This document shows positions 45,601 to 58,241 of a stretch of 64,000 bases of DNA, one piece after another; the first letter of the stretch is position 1; each line of letters opens with the position of its first letter. The DNA is taken from the NCBI RefSeq assembly GCF_018320785.1, contig NC_054878.1, forward strand, positions 42,631,023 to 42,695,022. Reading direction: 5' to 3'. This stretch comes from Cheilinus undulatus (Eukaryota > Chordata > Actinopteri > Labriformes > Labridae). The notes below the pieces were generated by a model. That model saw nothing but the letters and a program-made list of their open reading frames with translations, was not told the origin of the DNA and searched no databases. The translations under genes and the position numbers were made by a program.

Positions 45601-47325
45601 TATTCAAACACCAAAGATGGTTTTAAATGATGTTTGTGGACTGAATAGTTTTATGAGTTGTGTTCATTTGTTCAGGTGAGGCCACAAAAAATGACCCAAA
45701 AGAAATGACAACAGCAGCAGGATCAGACACAGCTGCAGTTGGTGAGTCCTCAATTCTTAAAGGTAAAGTAGACACAACTGCTTTTGCACCAAATAGATGC
45801 ATGTAAACAGACTTTTGAAAAGCCAGATGTGCAGACTCTCTGCAGTGATGATGAGTGGCCGCCAAAGAACAACAGAAATAGGAGCTAAGGATGATGGAGA
45901 TGCAGAAAGTGAGAAGGATTCGAGTCAGGATGCAGAGACTGAAATGTCAGTTCTTGTTGCCAAAAACAACATGCTTGTATAAGGGCATGGTAATATCAGT
46001 CCTGCATCCTTACAGAACTGTGGAGACTCAGAATTATGTTGCTTTTGTTCGAGATGGTTTGACACATTGAGGTGTAAGATTCACCGCTATGAGTGTCATT
46101 GGTTTTCTCATTAAGGCCTAAACATTGCTATACAGTGTTAAATTTAACAGATATTTGTTGGAATGTTTTTCAACACATAAAAGGAAATAGGTGTTCATAT
46201 ACTTACCATAAAACACAAATTAATACCTTTTTACATTAAGTTTCCTCTGTTTTATGTTGAGTGCTCAGGCGAATGATGTCCACTGTATTGGACATGTGTG
46301 TAACTTTATGAAAAAATAATATTTTTGAAAAAAAAAAAAAAAAAGTGCAACCTTTTTTTCATGTCCTGAGAAGAAGAATAATAATAAGGAAAAAATCTTG
46401 ACCAAGGCTTTCATAATTCGTGCATCAGAGGGTTAACCTCATAATTATCTACCAATCCACTGTTTGATTTCATTTCAACTACAGATCAACTGTAGTTGAT
46501 CTGTAGTTGAAATGAAATACAGATTAACTGATCTATTATCTACCTTACATTCCAGGTTTGGATTGTGGCTCTCGCCAAAGTATTTTTTAGACAATGTGGC
46601 TCTTTGGTTGAAAAAGGTTGAGTACCACTGGATTAGAGGATTAACAACAATGATGACAGAAACAACAACAGCGTCACAAACAGCAGCCACAAAAACAACA
46701 ATGAAACCAACAGGACCGACTGAAAAGACCACAGCAGCAGGAACCATTGACTCTTCTAATCTAAACACTAGTGATGAGCATTTCTCTGTTCATTTATTTT
46801 ATGTTTTTACAAACAAATGAATGTGTTATTACACATAAATGACATGTCAACTTTCTTTCATAGAAACCTACAACAAAGATTTGATTTGCTCTCATTCTCT
46901 CTGCAGCCAGGTTCATCGTTGTCTCTGTGGGTTTATCAGCTCTCATCATAACTGTTGTGACCGTCAACATATGGACAAGAACTAAAGGTTAGAACATTCA
47001 CAGATTCAATTTACACACAAGAAGTTTATAGAAACATGTATTTTCTCTGTGGAAGCAAAAATCCACTCTTTCTCTCATCTTTCAGGGAAACAATCACAGA
47101 GGAATGATAAGGTGGTGAGTTTTTAAAAGCAGTGAGAGTGGAGTTTAGTTACTGCTCAGCTGATTTTAGGAGGCTGTTCAGTCTAGTCTTTGTTAGTATA
47201 GGGGCTACAATCAGTCTGAGTGTTTCAGAGTGTTGCTTTGATTGTGTTGATTTTCACAGGTGGATGAGGATGATGAAGATGAGACAGTGAACTATGAAAA
47301 CATCAGAGCTTCTGCAGAGGATTGA
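42650..47325 (+). CDS. U4: two-Ig-domain receptor with short tyrosine-motif tail
   Basis: Seven exons join in frame to 294 codons plus stop: 42650-42710, 43861-44178, 44299-44562, 45676-45741, 46907-46987, 47086-47114, 47260-47325. It has signal peptide, V1 (LPCENV, CGGTIW, EDCSLM, DAGRYVC), C1, a 22-residue stalk, TM and acidic tail with TVNYENI (Tyr285). The V2 exon is deleted and C2 is a remnant without acceptor (45355-45509); because all these exons are phase 1-1, joining C1 to the stalk keeps the frame. The TM exon donor is GTTAGA, where paralogs have GTGAGA, a weaker but valid GT site. Membrane receptor role is inferred from the domains. Confidence 0.65.
45042..45257. promoter_or_regulatory. 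conserved intronic AP-1 block (U4)
   Basis: Copy of 11853-12066, TGACTCA at 45053-45059. One extra T in a T-run near 45204 breaks the frame that is open in other copies, arguing against coding. Confidence 0.45.
45355..45509 (+). pseudogene. C2 Ig-domain exon remnant of U4
   Basis: It retains the exon start (TGACTGAGTATGTGG) and the segment with [15 protein letters not shown], then jumps into the downstream intron, losing about 160 bp including the last conserved Cys. The upstream acceptor is also gone. Not expected in the mRNA. Confidence 0.65.
45846..46630. mobile_element. truncated hAT/piggyBac composite in a U4 intron
   Basis: This is the right half of the U1 composite (about 1570-2317): piggyBac interior from the acidic ORF, its right end with TTAA at 46433-46436, then the hAT right end GTTGAGTACCACTG and flank GATTAGAG (46631-46638). 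The left half and adjoining intron are deleted. It proves that U1 and U4 share the same insertion event. Confidence 0.75.
46467..46518. repeat. perfect palindrome with 24-bp arms
   Basis: Arms 46467-46490 and 46495-46518 are exact reverse complements around a 4-base loop TGTA; the core is CAACTACAGATCAAC. The U1 counterpart near 2195 has only one arm, so the palindrome arose in U4. Confidence 0.85.
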
Positions 47326-48273
47326 CCAACACTTGTGTCTCTGTCAGACTACACAGATCAACAACATCATGATCAGAGGAGTTCATGTCATCTTTCCTCT
47401 ACAAGAAGGAGAACCTCCCTAATCCTGTCACTAACTCTTGTATTGAAGATCTTGGTTTTCCCTTGAAAAAGGAGCCGAAATATGATCAAATGTAAATCAA
47501 CTGAAAATGAGCAGACATGTATAAATGTAGGCTTCTGTCTGAAACTAAGGATGCACATCACTCCATCAGATTCCCTTTATAGACATGAATGTATGTGTTT
47601 AATATTTCACCACATTCTGTAGCACCACCTTTTGGTGAAATAGCAAAGAAGCATGAGGAATCAGTCTCTGTAGATAGACAGCTGTATACAACAAATGTGT
47701 TTAAGGTTTCTCTCTACACAAACCACAACGAGGAACCCTGACTGGAAACTCCATCTGTTTTAGTCCCTCAAAGGCTCAGCTCTGCAGGATGATGGATCAG
47801 GACTTTACAGATTCAAATGAGTATAAGGCACTGATTTTCCCTCTGCACAGGGAGGAAGAAGAGGTTTGACTTCCACAAGGGGTCTGCAGACTCCAGTTTA
47901 CTGTCAATATGTATATTTTTATCTGCTCTCTTTCATTATAGGTCTATTTTTCTAAGAGTAATATTTTTAAAATGTGTGCTTTTCTGAAGGATTCAAAGCT
48001 GTAATCATATATGAGATATCATTTATGCTCATTTATATTCACACACACACACATACATATATATATATGTATATAATAAAATGCTAGAGCAGGTACCTGA
48101 TGCAAGAATAAGAGCTCACTTCTGCCCATTCCTTTTAGACCTGCTTATAACTTTATCTTTCTGCTGACAGTTTTTCCTGCTTTACATTTTTTCACGGTTT
48201 TAAAGATCAGTGTTTTTCCTCTTTTATTTTTGTTTTTCAGTTTTCTGTTGATTTCTTTCATGCTTGGAATAAA
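47326..48273 (+). other. U4 3'UTR region
   Basis: Nearly identical to the other post-stop blocks. It includes a CA/TA microsatellite (about 48042-48076) and ends at a candidate poly-A signal AATAAA (48268-48273). Confidence 0.45.
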
Positions 48274-50193
48274 AGTCTTAACTGAACTCCGTAGCTCCTC
48301 AGTTGCAATACTCCTCTTACCATCAGGGGGCAGCACAGCCTGTTAAACTTTTCAGAAAGGAAGAAGGGCCCAGTGTTTGAAACCAGCCTCAGAAATCAGG
48401 AGAAACTCTTATCCTTTTTTAAATTTTTGACAAGAAAATGTCAGTGTTGTGGACACATTCTGAGACTTTGATATCACATTTTGAGCTTGACAGATTTAAC
48501 TCAGAAACAGGTATGAAGACATGGCCCAATTCAGTCATTTCCTGTTGCCAGTTGGGGGCGCTACAGCAAAAAGATAAAATTGACGCTTGAATTACTAGAG
48601 GGGCACACATTGATCATAAATGTGAAATTTGAGGAAATATAATGACATGTTTTCATGTGAGCGTGTTCAGTGTGATGCTGATGTCTAGCCAGAAATTGTA
48701 GAAGAACACAGAGTAATGTTCACAAATGTTACAACAGATTAAAGTCATCTGACACCATCATGTCCCTTATATTGAAATGTAGGTGAAGCTGGTGGACTTC
48801 CTGTTGGGATCCTGGCATGAGTCAAAGAGGCTTTTTTGTAGGTCTGATGATGACCTATAGTTAGGCCAAAAATTATAAACCTAATTTTGATAGTGTGTGA
48901 AGACTGAATGTTTAAAGGAAAAATTTAAAATCACAGGAGGAAATGTTCCACTGACAGAAGGGGGCGCTGCGAAAAAGTAATGATATTGATGTATGAATAT
49001 ATTCAGGATCAATGTGTGATCGTCCCTGTTCAGTTTGGTGATGACTGACATAAGCACTGTAGATCTCAGAGTGTTTATTGTTCCTAGAAGACTGCAAAAA
49101 AGCAGAACAAAGCTTTTCTAAATTTGGCCCCTGGTCACAGCCCTGCTCTTTGCTGAAAACTCATGTTTATGTGTGATTTTTAGCTCCAAGTTGTCTAGAA
49201 TGAGCCAAACAAATCTGTAATCAATCGGATGAAATCCCTCAGAGGAGTATGAAAAATGTGCAACCTGTTCATCAGCCAAATATGCCAAAATTTGACCAAA
49301 ACTGTTTGTAGTGTATTTCCTATACATTTTAAATGATGGTTCCAAGAGATGTTTTTCTTCATCTAGTCATGATACATATGTGTGCTGATTTTCTGATCAT
49401 GTCTCTGCACAATGGAGTTCTACTAAACCACTAAAATATGTACAGTTTCACTGGGGGAGAATTTTCTGGAAGGTTTTTTGTTACTTTTTAGTCGTGTCAA
49501 GACCCCCAAAACAAACCACAAAATGCTGGAATAATAATAGTAATGACTAAGACTGTCTACAATTTCAATAGCGTCCGTGCTCAGAGGTTGGTGTCTGTCT
49601 GTCTCATGTCCTTATAAAGAGTTGAATCTTGTCCTGAGAACCTTTAGTGTTTCTGATGTTTATCTGACCACAAATAATAGTTAAAATGTGGTGCTGTTGT
49701 ACGCACATTCTCAGCTTCTCACTTCCTCTAAAACTTAGAAAAAAGGACTTCACCGATGAAAAGAGGAAGCAACAGATCTTAAAATGTGGTCTTCTTTTCA
49801 TGTACATTGGAATCAAGTTTTTGTTGATTGTCTCTTCAGCCAAACATGACTACCAATCCTGTTTCATTTAAATGAACTCTAAAGATTAAAGTGCATGATT
49901 GCAGATATTTATCTGGACTTTTTTCATCACATTTACATCTTCTCCCTCTCCACCCTGGAGGTGAAACATAACACTGTCACACATACATCATGGCATCATT
50001 AGAGTGTGGTCTTCACACTATTTATGAGCTTTAATACCATCTAATGTTACTGATTTACTATTTCAGATTCATGTCTGTCTCTGTGGACAGAAAACTTCAT
50101 TTAAACTGTTGAAACTAAAATGTTGACGTTGTTTTTGTCTTTTCGACTTTTACAAGAAATGGAATGAGGAAAGGGCAGGGTCGATGCTGCTTT
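48274..50193. other. U4-U5 spacer and upstream region of U5
   Basis: Family-shared spacer without inserted elements, useful as the reference empty version for the other spacers. The ISRE-like site reads GAAACTAAAA (near 50110). Confidence 0.5.
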
Positions 50194-50214
50194 GAGGAAG
50201 TGAGCTGATATAAA
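50194..50214 (+). promoter_or_regulatory. U5 core promoter: ETS/PU.1-like site and TATA box
   Basis: GAGGAAGT at 50194-50201 and TATAAA at 50209-50214, 100 bp before the ATG at 50314. Confidence 0.5.
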
Positions 50215-50441
50215 CCACAGCCAGTGGTAGCAGCATCTCTCTAAAACAGCTCCACAGTAGAAGATCAGACTGTTGGGAGTGTGAGAGCTGAAGAAGAGAG
50301 ACGGAGAATCACCATGGATGAGCTCAGATGGATTCACATTTCTGTCATTCTGACAGCGCTGCTTCACTTTACAGGTGAGAAAACTTTCACAGAGAAATTT
50401 AACAGAGGAATTATTAAACAAATCATTATTGATGTTATATA

Positions 50442-50985
50442 CAGTGCTTAACAAATTTATTAGACCACCTGTCAGATTTGTCTCAGAGACCATCCAGCAT
50501 CATGAAGTACTTTAATGTGGACTCTTTCATTTTCAGTGAGCTCTCCACGTTTTACCATTTTGAACAGGAATGAGGAATTTCAAACTGAATTCACCCAAAT
50601 TTGAGCCGGCTCACTGGGCTTCTCTGAGAAGTCAGAAATGAATCAAGCATAACATTCAACCACTAAAACTCATTTTTCTGTTCAGGAATGCAAGTAAATA
50701 ACTATAATTTGACATATTAATCAAGAAATATTAATGTGCTTTACTAATTTTTCAGGGGTTTTTTTGTTATCAGTAAATTTGAAAATTCATGGATAACAAT
50801 AATAATTATATTTTAGCATTGAAATATCTTTTCTGTTAAAGAGCTTCTACATATTGGTGTATTAACCATTGCAGAAACATAGAAAGTGATTTTTGTGATT
50901 ACCAATGCTGTTAATTTAGGGCAGCTGTAGCATAAACCTTACTTTGGTTAGGGTTAGGGTGGTCTAATAAATTTGTTAAGCACTG
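50442..50985. mobile_element. Tc1-type MITE in intron 1 of U5
   Basis: TA flanks both sides (50440-50441, 50986-50987). Ends CAGTGCTTAACAAATTTATT and its complement are inverted repeats of about 28 bp (to AGACCACC). U6 has the same insertion at the same place; U2, U3 and U4 do not. Confidence 0.85.
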
Positions 50986-52194
50986 TAGTTTTAAGGTTTT
51001 TTTTGCACAAATCAAAAAGAGGGGTACTTAAACTAGGAGTCATATCACCCACAAGAGTGTCTGGGCCCCTGAAAGTCCCAGTAGGGGCCCTCAGCAGACA
51101 TGATTTAGTCATGTACTGTAAACCCATGTGTGCTGGATCAGTAGCAGTAGTAACGCTCACCTCTGAAACTCTGACAATACCCTGCAGTCTGTTTCTATCT
51201 TTAATGTTAGAGGAGCAGTATCAAGTGATGATAGAGGAGGTTAAAACTGATTCAGTAAAACAAGAATGAAACATTTTCATCAACATTAAAATTCTGGATC
51301 TCTGCACAATGTTAACATTATAAAAATGCTCATAATACTATCAAAGAGATGCATTTATTGAACCAGACAATATTTAACTAAAAGGATAACAGCATCCAAC
51401 ATATTTGTTTCTTTTTTAATAATGTAACTGTAAAAACATTTTTCTGCATCTATATAAATGTGAACTAATAACATAAAAATCATCATAAATCATGGTGAGC
51501 AACAGGAATTTAACATGAATTCTGCATTGATTCATCCATTAACATCATTGGGCCTCACTTATTGATCATTTTTTATAGAAAATTTGTTCTTTAAACCCTC
51601 TAACACAGTTTTCAGAAGATTCTGTCCTTCACCAAAGCGATTTGTTCTTGTATTTAACAGCTATATATCAGTTTACACCTCTCTAGAATTAAAAATATAA
51701 AAAGCTCAAGCATCCAGAGATGTCTTATTGGAGTGTGAAGTCACAGAACAGGACATCAGAAGTGTTCAATATTTCCCCTTCAGTCGTCAGAAAACAGGTG
51801 AGTGTTTGACGATCTGCAACTTGAGATTAAAAAAGTGTTTAAGCAAACTGATAAGAGACCAAACCATCCTCAGCAGTGATGCCACAGATTATCTTTTCTT
51901 CTTACCTTTTTTACATCCTGAGTTCAGCATTTTGGCTGTTAGCATGTTGGTTTAAAGGCATCTTCTGAATTTAATACTTTCTTGTGGCTGCATGTGAAAT
52001 TGATGAGGGCCTGATGTGATCCTGAGTGGACTAAAATGATGAGGTGAAGGAATTAATCCTGGCTATCTGGGATCATTTTGTTGATGTTATGTTCTTACCT
52101 CTGGTTTTATTTGAAGGATAGCTGGTCTATATTGTCCTCTGCTTGTTACAAAGTGATGAGTCCATAATTGTTTCTTCTTCTTTTCTGATCACAA

Positions 52195-52412
52195 GTAGCA
52201 ATGATTGACTCATGACCCTCCTCCCTAATGATCCATGAACTCACAGTAGCAAAGACAGATTCAAACTCTGAAAGCATTTCTGTCTGTTGGGACAGAAAAT
52301 TGTCTTTGGTCAGGATCACACCAGTGTTAACAGTCTGTCAGCGAGACTGGACAAGAGTTTTGTTGCCTAGTGTGACATGGTGCCATCAGAAAGATAAAAA
52401 TCATGTAGTCTG
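52195..52412. promoter_or_regulatory. conserved intronic AP-1 block (U5)
   Basis: Copy of 11853-12066, TGACTCA at 52206-52212. Confidence 0.4.
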
Positions 52413-52510
52413 ATCCAGCCTTCTTCTTCTGGAGTTAAACTTTTATTTCCACACAAATCTAACCTTTCTTTCGTAATTCTGACATGAAGTCATATTTCTA
52501 TTTCTCTTAA

Positions 52511-52777
52511 TGACTGAGTATGTGGGCAGAGATGAGGTGACAGTAACCTGCTCTCTGTCATCATATGAACCATGTGAACACTCAGTGAGGTGGCTGTATG
52601 AGGGTAAAGATGTGAGAGAACATTATCAAGGTGTGAGGATATCAGAGAGTTACTGCTACACCTCTGTGACCTTCAAGACTTCTGAACCAAAACCAAACCC
52701 TCTGGATTGGGAAGTTACTGCTGATAACAAAGTGGAGCTCTTTACCCTCAGACTTCAGCCCTCAGCTGAGAGACCAG
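52511..52777 (+). pseudogene. C2 Ig-domain exon of U5, open but with lost acceptor and Cys-to-Trp change
   Basis: 267 bp are open in the family frame with donor GTCAGA retained. The deletion shared by U4, U5 and U6 joined the upstream intron directly to the exon start, removing the CACCAG acceptor. A weak AG at about 52490 (ACATGAAG) would splice in phase 1 and keep the frame open through about eight extra hydrophobic residues, so rescue is conceivable. Confidence 0.5.
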
Positions 52778-53631
52778 GTCAGAATTATTACTGTTAGTAT
52801 GTTATTATGATTATTCTAATCACTGAGCAGTAAAAGGAAGTATGATGACTGAAACCTGAAACATTCTGTGTTATAAACATTCAGTCTTTTAGTATTTAAA
52901 CACCAAAGATGGTTTTAAATGATGTTTGTGGACTGAACAGTTTGATGAGTTGTGTTCATTTGTGCAGATGAGGACACAAAAAATGACCCAACAGCCACAA
53001 CAACAACAATGACACCAACAGGACCGAGTAAGTAAGACCACAGCAGCAGGAACCAATGACTCTTCTAATCTACACAGTACTAGCGATGAACTTATTCTTA
53101 TCATTTATGTCTATGAAAACAAATGAATGTGTTATTACATATAAATGACATTTCAACTTTCTTTCATAGAAACCTACAACAAAGATTTGATTTGCTCTCA
53201 TTCTCTCTGCAGCCAGGTTCATCGTTGTCTCTGTGGGTTTATCAGCTCTCATCATAACTGTTGTGACTGTCAACATATGGACAAGAACTAAAGGTGAGAA
53301 CATTCACAGATTCAATTTACACACAAGAAGTTTATAGAAACATGCATTTTCTCTGTGGAAGCAAAAATCCACTCTTTCTCTCATCTTTCAGGGAAACAAT
53401 CACAGAGGAATGATAAGGTGGTGAGTTTTTAAAAGCAGTGAGAGTGGAGTTTAGTTACTGCTCAGCTGATTTTAGGAGGCTGTTCAGTCTAGTCTTTGTT
53501 AGTATAGGGGCTACAATCAGTCTGAGTGTTTCAGAGTGTTGCTTTGATTGTGTTGATTTTCACAGGTGGATGAGGATGATGAAGATGAGACAGTGAACTA
53601 TGAAAACATCAGAGCTTCTGCAGAGGATTGA

Positions 53632-55419
53632 CCAACACTTGTGTCTCTGTCAGACTACACAGATCAACAACATCATGATCAGAGGAGTTCATGTCATCTT
53701 TCCTCTACAAGAAGGAGAACCTCCCTAATCCTGTCACTAACTCTTGTATTGAAGATCTTGGTTTTCCCTTGAAAAAGGAGCCGAAATATGATCAAATGTA
53801 AATCAACTGAAAATGAGCAGACATGTATAAATGTAGGCTTCTGTCTGAAACTAAGGATGCACATCACTCCATCAGATTCCCTTTATAGACATGAATGTAT
53901 GTGTTTAATATTTAACCACATCCTGTAGCGCCACCTTTTGGTGAAATAGCAAAGAAGCATGAGGAATCAGTCTCTGTAGATAGACAGCTGTATACAACAA
54001 GTGTGTTTAAGGTTTCTCTCTACACAAACCACAACTAGGAACCCTGACTGGAAACTCCATCTGTTTTAGTCCCTCAAAGGCTCAGCTCTACAGGATGATG
54101 GATCAGGACTTTACAGATTCAAATGAGTATAAGGCACTGATTTTCCCTCTGTACAGGGAGAAAGAAGAGGTTTGACTTCCACAAGGGGTCTGCAGACTCC
54201 AGTTTACTGTCAACATGTGTATTTTTATCTGTTCTCTTTTATATAAATAGGTCTATTTTTCTGAGAATAAAATTGTTAAAATATGTACTTTTCTAAAGTA
54301 CTAAAAGCTGTTATCATACATAATGTATCAGGTTCACTCATTTATATTCACATATATAAACATAACTTGTTACATTATTACAGATGGTGGAGCAGACACC
54401 AGATGACTAAATAAGAGTTTACTTTCTGTGATGGTTATGTTTTTGTAAGATTAGAAGGGAAGTTTTTTAATCAGCTTTAGCTTCTTCCTACACCCTTTCA
54501 GTTACCTTGGAAATTCAGAAATTTCACTTTGATCTTGTAAAATCGTTTTATTTGTTGCAAGTGAAACTAAATAAATTTCTTTCATTCATTCATTCTTCCC
54601 ATTCCTTTCAGACCTGCTCATCAACTTTATCTTTCTGCTGACAGTTTCTCCTGCTTTACATTTTCACTGTTTTAAAGGTTTTTATTTTTATCTTTAGTTT
54701 TTTGTTTTTTTGTTTCCTGTTTTTTTTTTCTTTCATGCTCGGAATAAAAGTCTCAACTCAACTCTGCAGTTCCTCAGTTGCAACACTCTTCCCAACCACC
54801 TGGGGGCAGCACAGACTGTTAAACTTTTCAGAAAGAAGGGGTCAGTGTATTTTTCTGGCAGTTCCATTTCCTTTTTCAAACCAGCCTCAGAAATCAGGAG
54901 AAACTATTGTTATTCAGTTTTTTCATTTTCAACAGAAAATGTCAGTGTTGTGGACACATTTCGAGACTTTGATATCACATTTTGAGCTTGATAGATTTAA
55001 CTCAGTAACAGGTATGAAGAAATGGCCCAGTTGGGTCATTTTTTGTTGCCAGTAGGGGGCACTGACAATTAACAATTAACATTTGAATGAGTAGAGGGGC
55101 ACACATTGATCATAAATGTGAAATTTGAGAAATATCAAATGTTTTATATGAGAGTTATGACAACTTCCTGTGAAATGGCGAGACTTTACAATGCACGCCA
55201 TCGCCATTGAGGTGTCCATTAATAAAACATATCTGTCACGTGGACAATTATTGAGGACTTCAGTAGAGAAATCTGAACTTGATAGGTTCAGCCAAGTAAG
55301 AGGAATAAACAAATGACCTGTTTGCGTGACTTCCTGTTACCAGTGAGGGCGCTATAATGACATATTTTTATGTGAGCGTGTTCAATGTGATACTGCTGTC
55401 TAGCCGGAAATTGTAGACG
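53632..55419 (+). other. U5 3'UTR and spacer
   Basis: Nearly identical to the other post-stop blocks at first. A candidate poly-A signal AATAAA lies at 54743-54748, about 1.1 kb after the stop. No gene was seen. Confidence 0.45.
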
Positions 55420-56386
55420 CAGGTGTCAAACTCACGGCCCGGGGGACAAATCCGGCCCATGGAACGATTATATCCGGCCCGCAAGATCACATCGTATTTG
55501 TATTCTAACTGGCCCACCAGTATGAGGTCTGCAGATTTCCTCCTGAATAATAATATAAACTTCAACTTGATTATTTAAAATATCCTAGTTTAAGCCATAA
55601 AAAAATTGAATAATTTGTGTTTTATTTCATATCTTCAATTTTGCATCTGAAGATTGCAACTCAAACTTATGATTTTGACTTTTCATTTCATACTTTGACC
55701 TTTTCAACTCTGAATTTGGACTTTATATATCACTTTTTTATCTTTTAGATTCCTAGTTTTAAACTTTAAGTCATATTTTGACCCTTTCCAACTTCTTACT
55801 TTGGCTTTTTAATCCCATAATTTGACTTTTAAAAACATGATTTCAATTTTTTTTTTAATATTTTGACATTCTGAATGAATATCTTTTACTTTTTTATCAT
55901 TTTTTGAACTTTTTACACTCCCAATTTTGAATTTAAGTCATATTTTAACTTCTTAAGTCATAATTTTGAATTCTAGCTCATATTTTGACATTTTCAAATC
56001 CTAAGTTTGGCTTTTTAATCCCATATTTGGACAAATCAGACTCACAATTTAAAACCTGAAGTCATATTTTGACTTTTAAACTCATGATTTCAAATTTGAT
56101 CTCATATTTTGACCTTTTTAACTTATGAATTCCACTTTCTCTTCATATATTTGCTATTTAAAACCAATATTTTTTTATTTTTAATATTGTGTTCTGATCT
56201 TTTAAATTGATAAATTGGAATTTTTGTGTCAGATTTGAGCCTTCAAATTTATCATTTTTATTTTTATATATTATTACTAGTGAAAATGAGATTGACCGTT
56301 ATGGTTAAATGTCGACCCTGTTAGGCCCTCAGGTTAGACCTGAATCCAGAATCCGGCCCCTGCTGTGATTGAGTTTGACACCCCTG
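55420..56386. mobile_element. hAT-type nonautonomous element
   Basis: Ends CAGGTGTCAAACTC and, on the other strand, CAGGGGTGTCAAACTC with CCGGCCC nearby are typical of a widespread hAT group. Flanks TTGTAGAC and TTGTAGAA form a near-perfect 8-bp duplication; U4 spacer has the empty site near 48692. The interior is AT-rich with degenerate TTTGACTTTT repeats. Confidence 0.8.
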
Positions 56387-56837
56387 TTGTAGAAGAACAC
56401 AGAATAATGTTTACGGAAGTTTTAACAGTTTAAAGTCATATGGCACCATGAAATAATGCCTTATTTTGAAATGGAGATGAAGCTGGTGGACTTCCTGTTG
56501 GGATTTGGTCATGAGTCAAAGAGGCTTTTTGTAGGTGATAGGCAGGCCAAAAATAGGTTGAATGGTGTGCAGGGGCAGAATGTTTTAAGAGAAAAATCAA
56601 CGATCAGAGGAGGAAATGTTCAACTGGCAGAAGGGGGGCGCTGACCCAAAGTAATGATATTGATGTATGAATATATTCAGGATCAATGTGTGATCGTTCC
56701 TGTTCAGTTTGGTGATGATTGGCATAAGCACCGTCGATCTCAGAGTGTTTATTGTTCCTGAAAGACTGCAAGAAAGCAGAAAAAAGCTTTTCTAAATTTG
56801 GTCCCTGGTCACGACCCTGCTCTTTGGTGAAAAATTA

Positions 56838-57195
56838 AATAAGGTCTGCGAGTTACTTCTGCCAGTAATCTCAAGCATAATTATTCACACCTGACATGCA
56901 TCTTAATCAAATCACATGACTCACATCCTCCTAAACTAGTGGGCTATTTAAGCCGCAAGATTTACTTTCTCTTCCTCTGCTGCATTGCTGCGCCTGTGCT
57001 CTCACCTTCAACCCACCTCCACCCCAGCATCCACCTGCTGGCTCTGACTGGGGGTTAAGTTGTTATAGTATCACTCCTCAAATTCTGTATGTAAAATCTG
57101 TGAGGAGTGATTAAGTCGGAGCCTGGTGCCAAATATATTATGTTGCCAAATAGATGATTAAACAAACTTCAAAGTGAGATTATTGGCTGAACTCG
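56838..57195. mobile_element. unclassified insertion, possibly a solo LTR
   Basis: Comparison with the U4-U5 spacer (near 49155) shows about 350 extra bases here. The insert has a TATA-like GGCTATTTAAGCC (about 56941) followed by a pyrimidine-rich stretch, as in LTR promoters. I could not fix its ends or a target duplication. Confidence 0.35.
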
Positions 57196-58241
57196 TATTT
57201 TATGTGTTTTTAAGCTCCAAGTTGTCTTGAATGAGCAAAAATAAAATCAGGAATCAACCGGATGAAATCACTCAGAGGAGTTTAAAAAAATATGCAACCT
57301 GTTCATCAGCCAAAAATGCCAAAATGTGACCAAAACTGTTGGCAGTGAGTTTCCTACACATTTTAAATGATGGTTCCAAGAGACGTTTTTCTTCATCTAG
57401 TCATGATACATATGTGTGCTGATTTTCTGATCAGGTCTCTGCACAATGGAGTTGTAAGAAACCACTAAAATATGTACATTTCCACTGAGGGAGAATTTTC
57501 TGGAAGGTTTGTGAAACTTTTTAGTCATGTCAAGACCCCCAAAACAAGCCATAAATGTTTGAAATTATAATGATAATATCTAAGACCGCCTACAGTTTCA
57601 AAAGCATCCTTGCTCAGAGGTTGGTGTCTGTCTGTCTCATGTCCTTATAAAGAGTTGAATTTTGTCCTGAGAACCTTTTGTGTTTCTGATATTTATCTGC
57701 CTAATAATAAATAGTTAAAATGTGTTGCTGTTGTGCCCACATTCTCAGCAATGCTCCTCCTCTGAAACTCAGAAAAAAATGACTTTACTGATAAAAAGAG
57801 GAAGCAACAGATCTTAAAATGTGGTCTTCTTCTCGTTCTTTTTGGTCATAAACATTGGGGGGAATTTTTGTAGCTTGACTCTTTGTCCAAACATCACTAC
57901 CAACCCTGATTCATTTGAATGAACTCTATAGATAAAAGTGCATGAATGCAGATATTTATTTAGAATTTTATTCTTAGCACCCACAACTTCCTCCTCTCTA
58001 CCCTGGAGGTGAAAGATAACACTGTTACACATACATCATGGCATCATTAGAGTGTGGTCTTCACACTATTTATGAGCTTTAATACCATCTAATGTTACTG
58101 ATTTACTATTTCAGATTCATGTCTGTCTCTGTGGACAGAAAACTTCATTTAAACTGTTGAAACTAAAATGTTGACATTGTTTTTGTCTTTGAGACTTTTA
58201 CAAGAAATTGACTGAGGAAAGGACAGAGTCAACGCCACTTT
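57196..58241. other. upstream region of U6
   Basis: Family-shared spacer and upstream sequence. The ISRE-like site reads GAAACTAAAA (near 58160). Confidence 0.5.

Larger units (their letters stand above)
50314..53631 (+). pseudogene. U5: receptor unit that has lost V1 and most of C1
   Basis: Intact exons: signal peptide 50314-50374, stalk 52968-53027, TM 53213-53293, tail 53392-53420 and 53566-53631. A deletion joins intron 1 (near 51697) to the middle of the C1 exon, so V1, the C1 acceptor and the first half of C1 are gone; the remainder (51701-51797) keeps its donor. V2 is missing as in U4. C2 (52511-52777) is open but its acceptor is lost and a conserved Cys is Trp (LDWEVT, codon 52708-52710). 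Joining the remaining exons would give a small membrane protein with no Ig domain. A pseudogene is the likely reading, though promoter and tail look intact. Confidence 0.7.
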
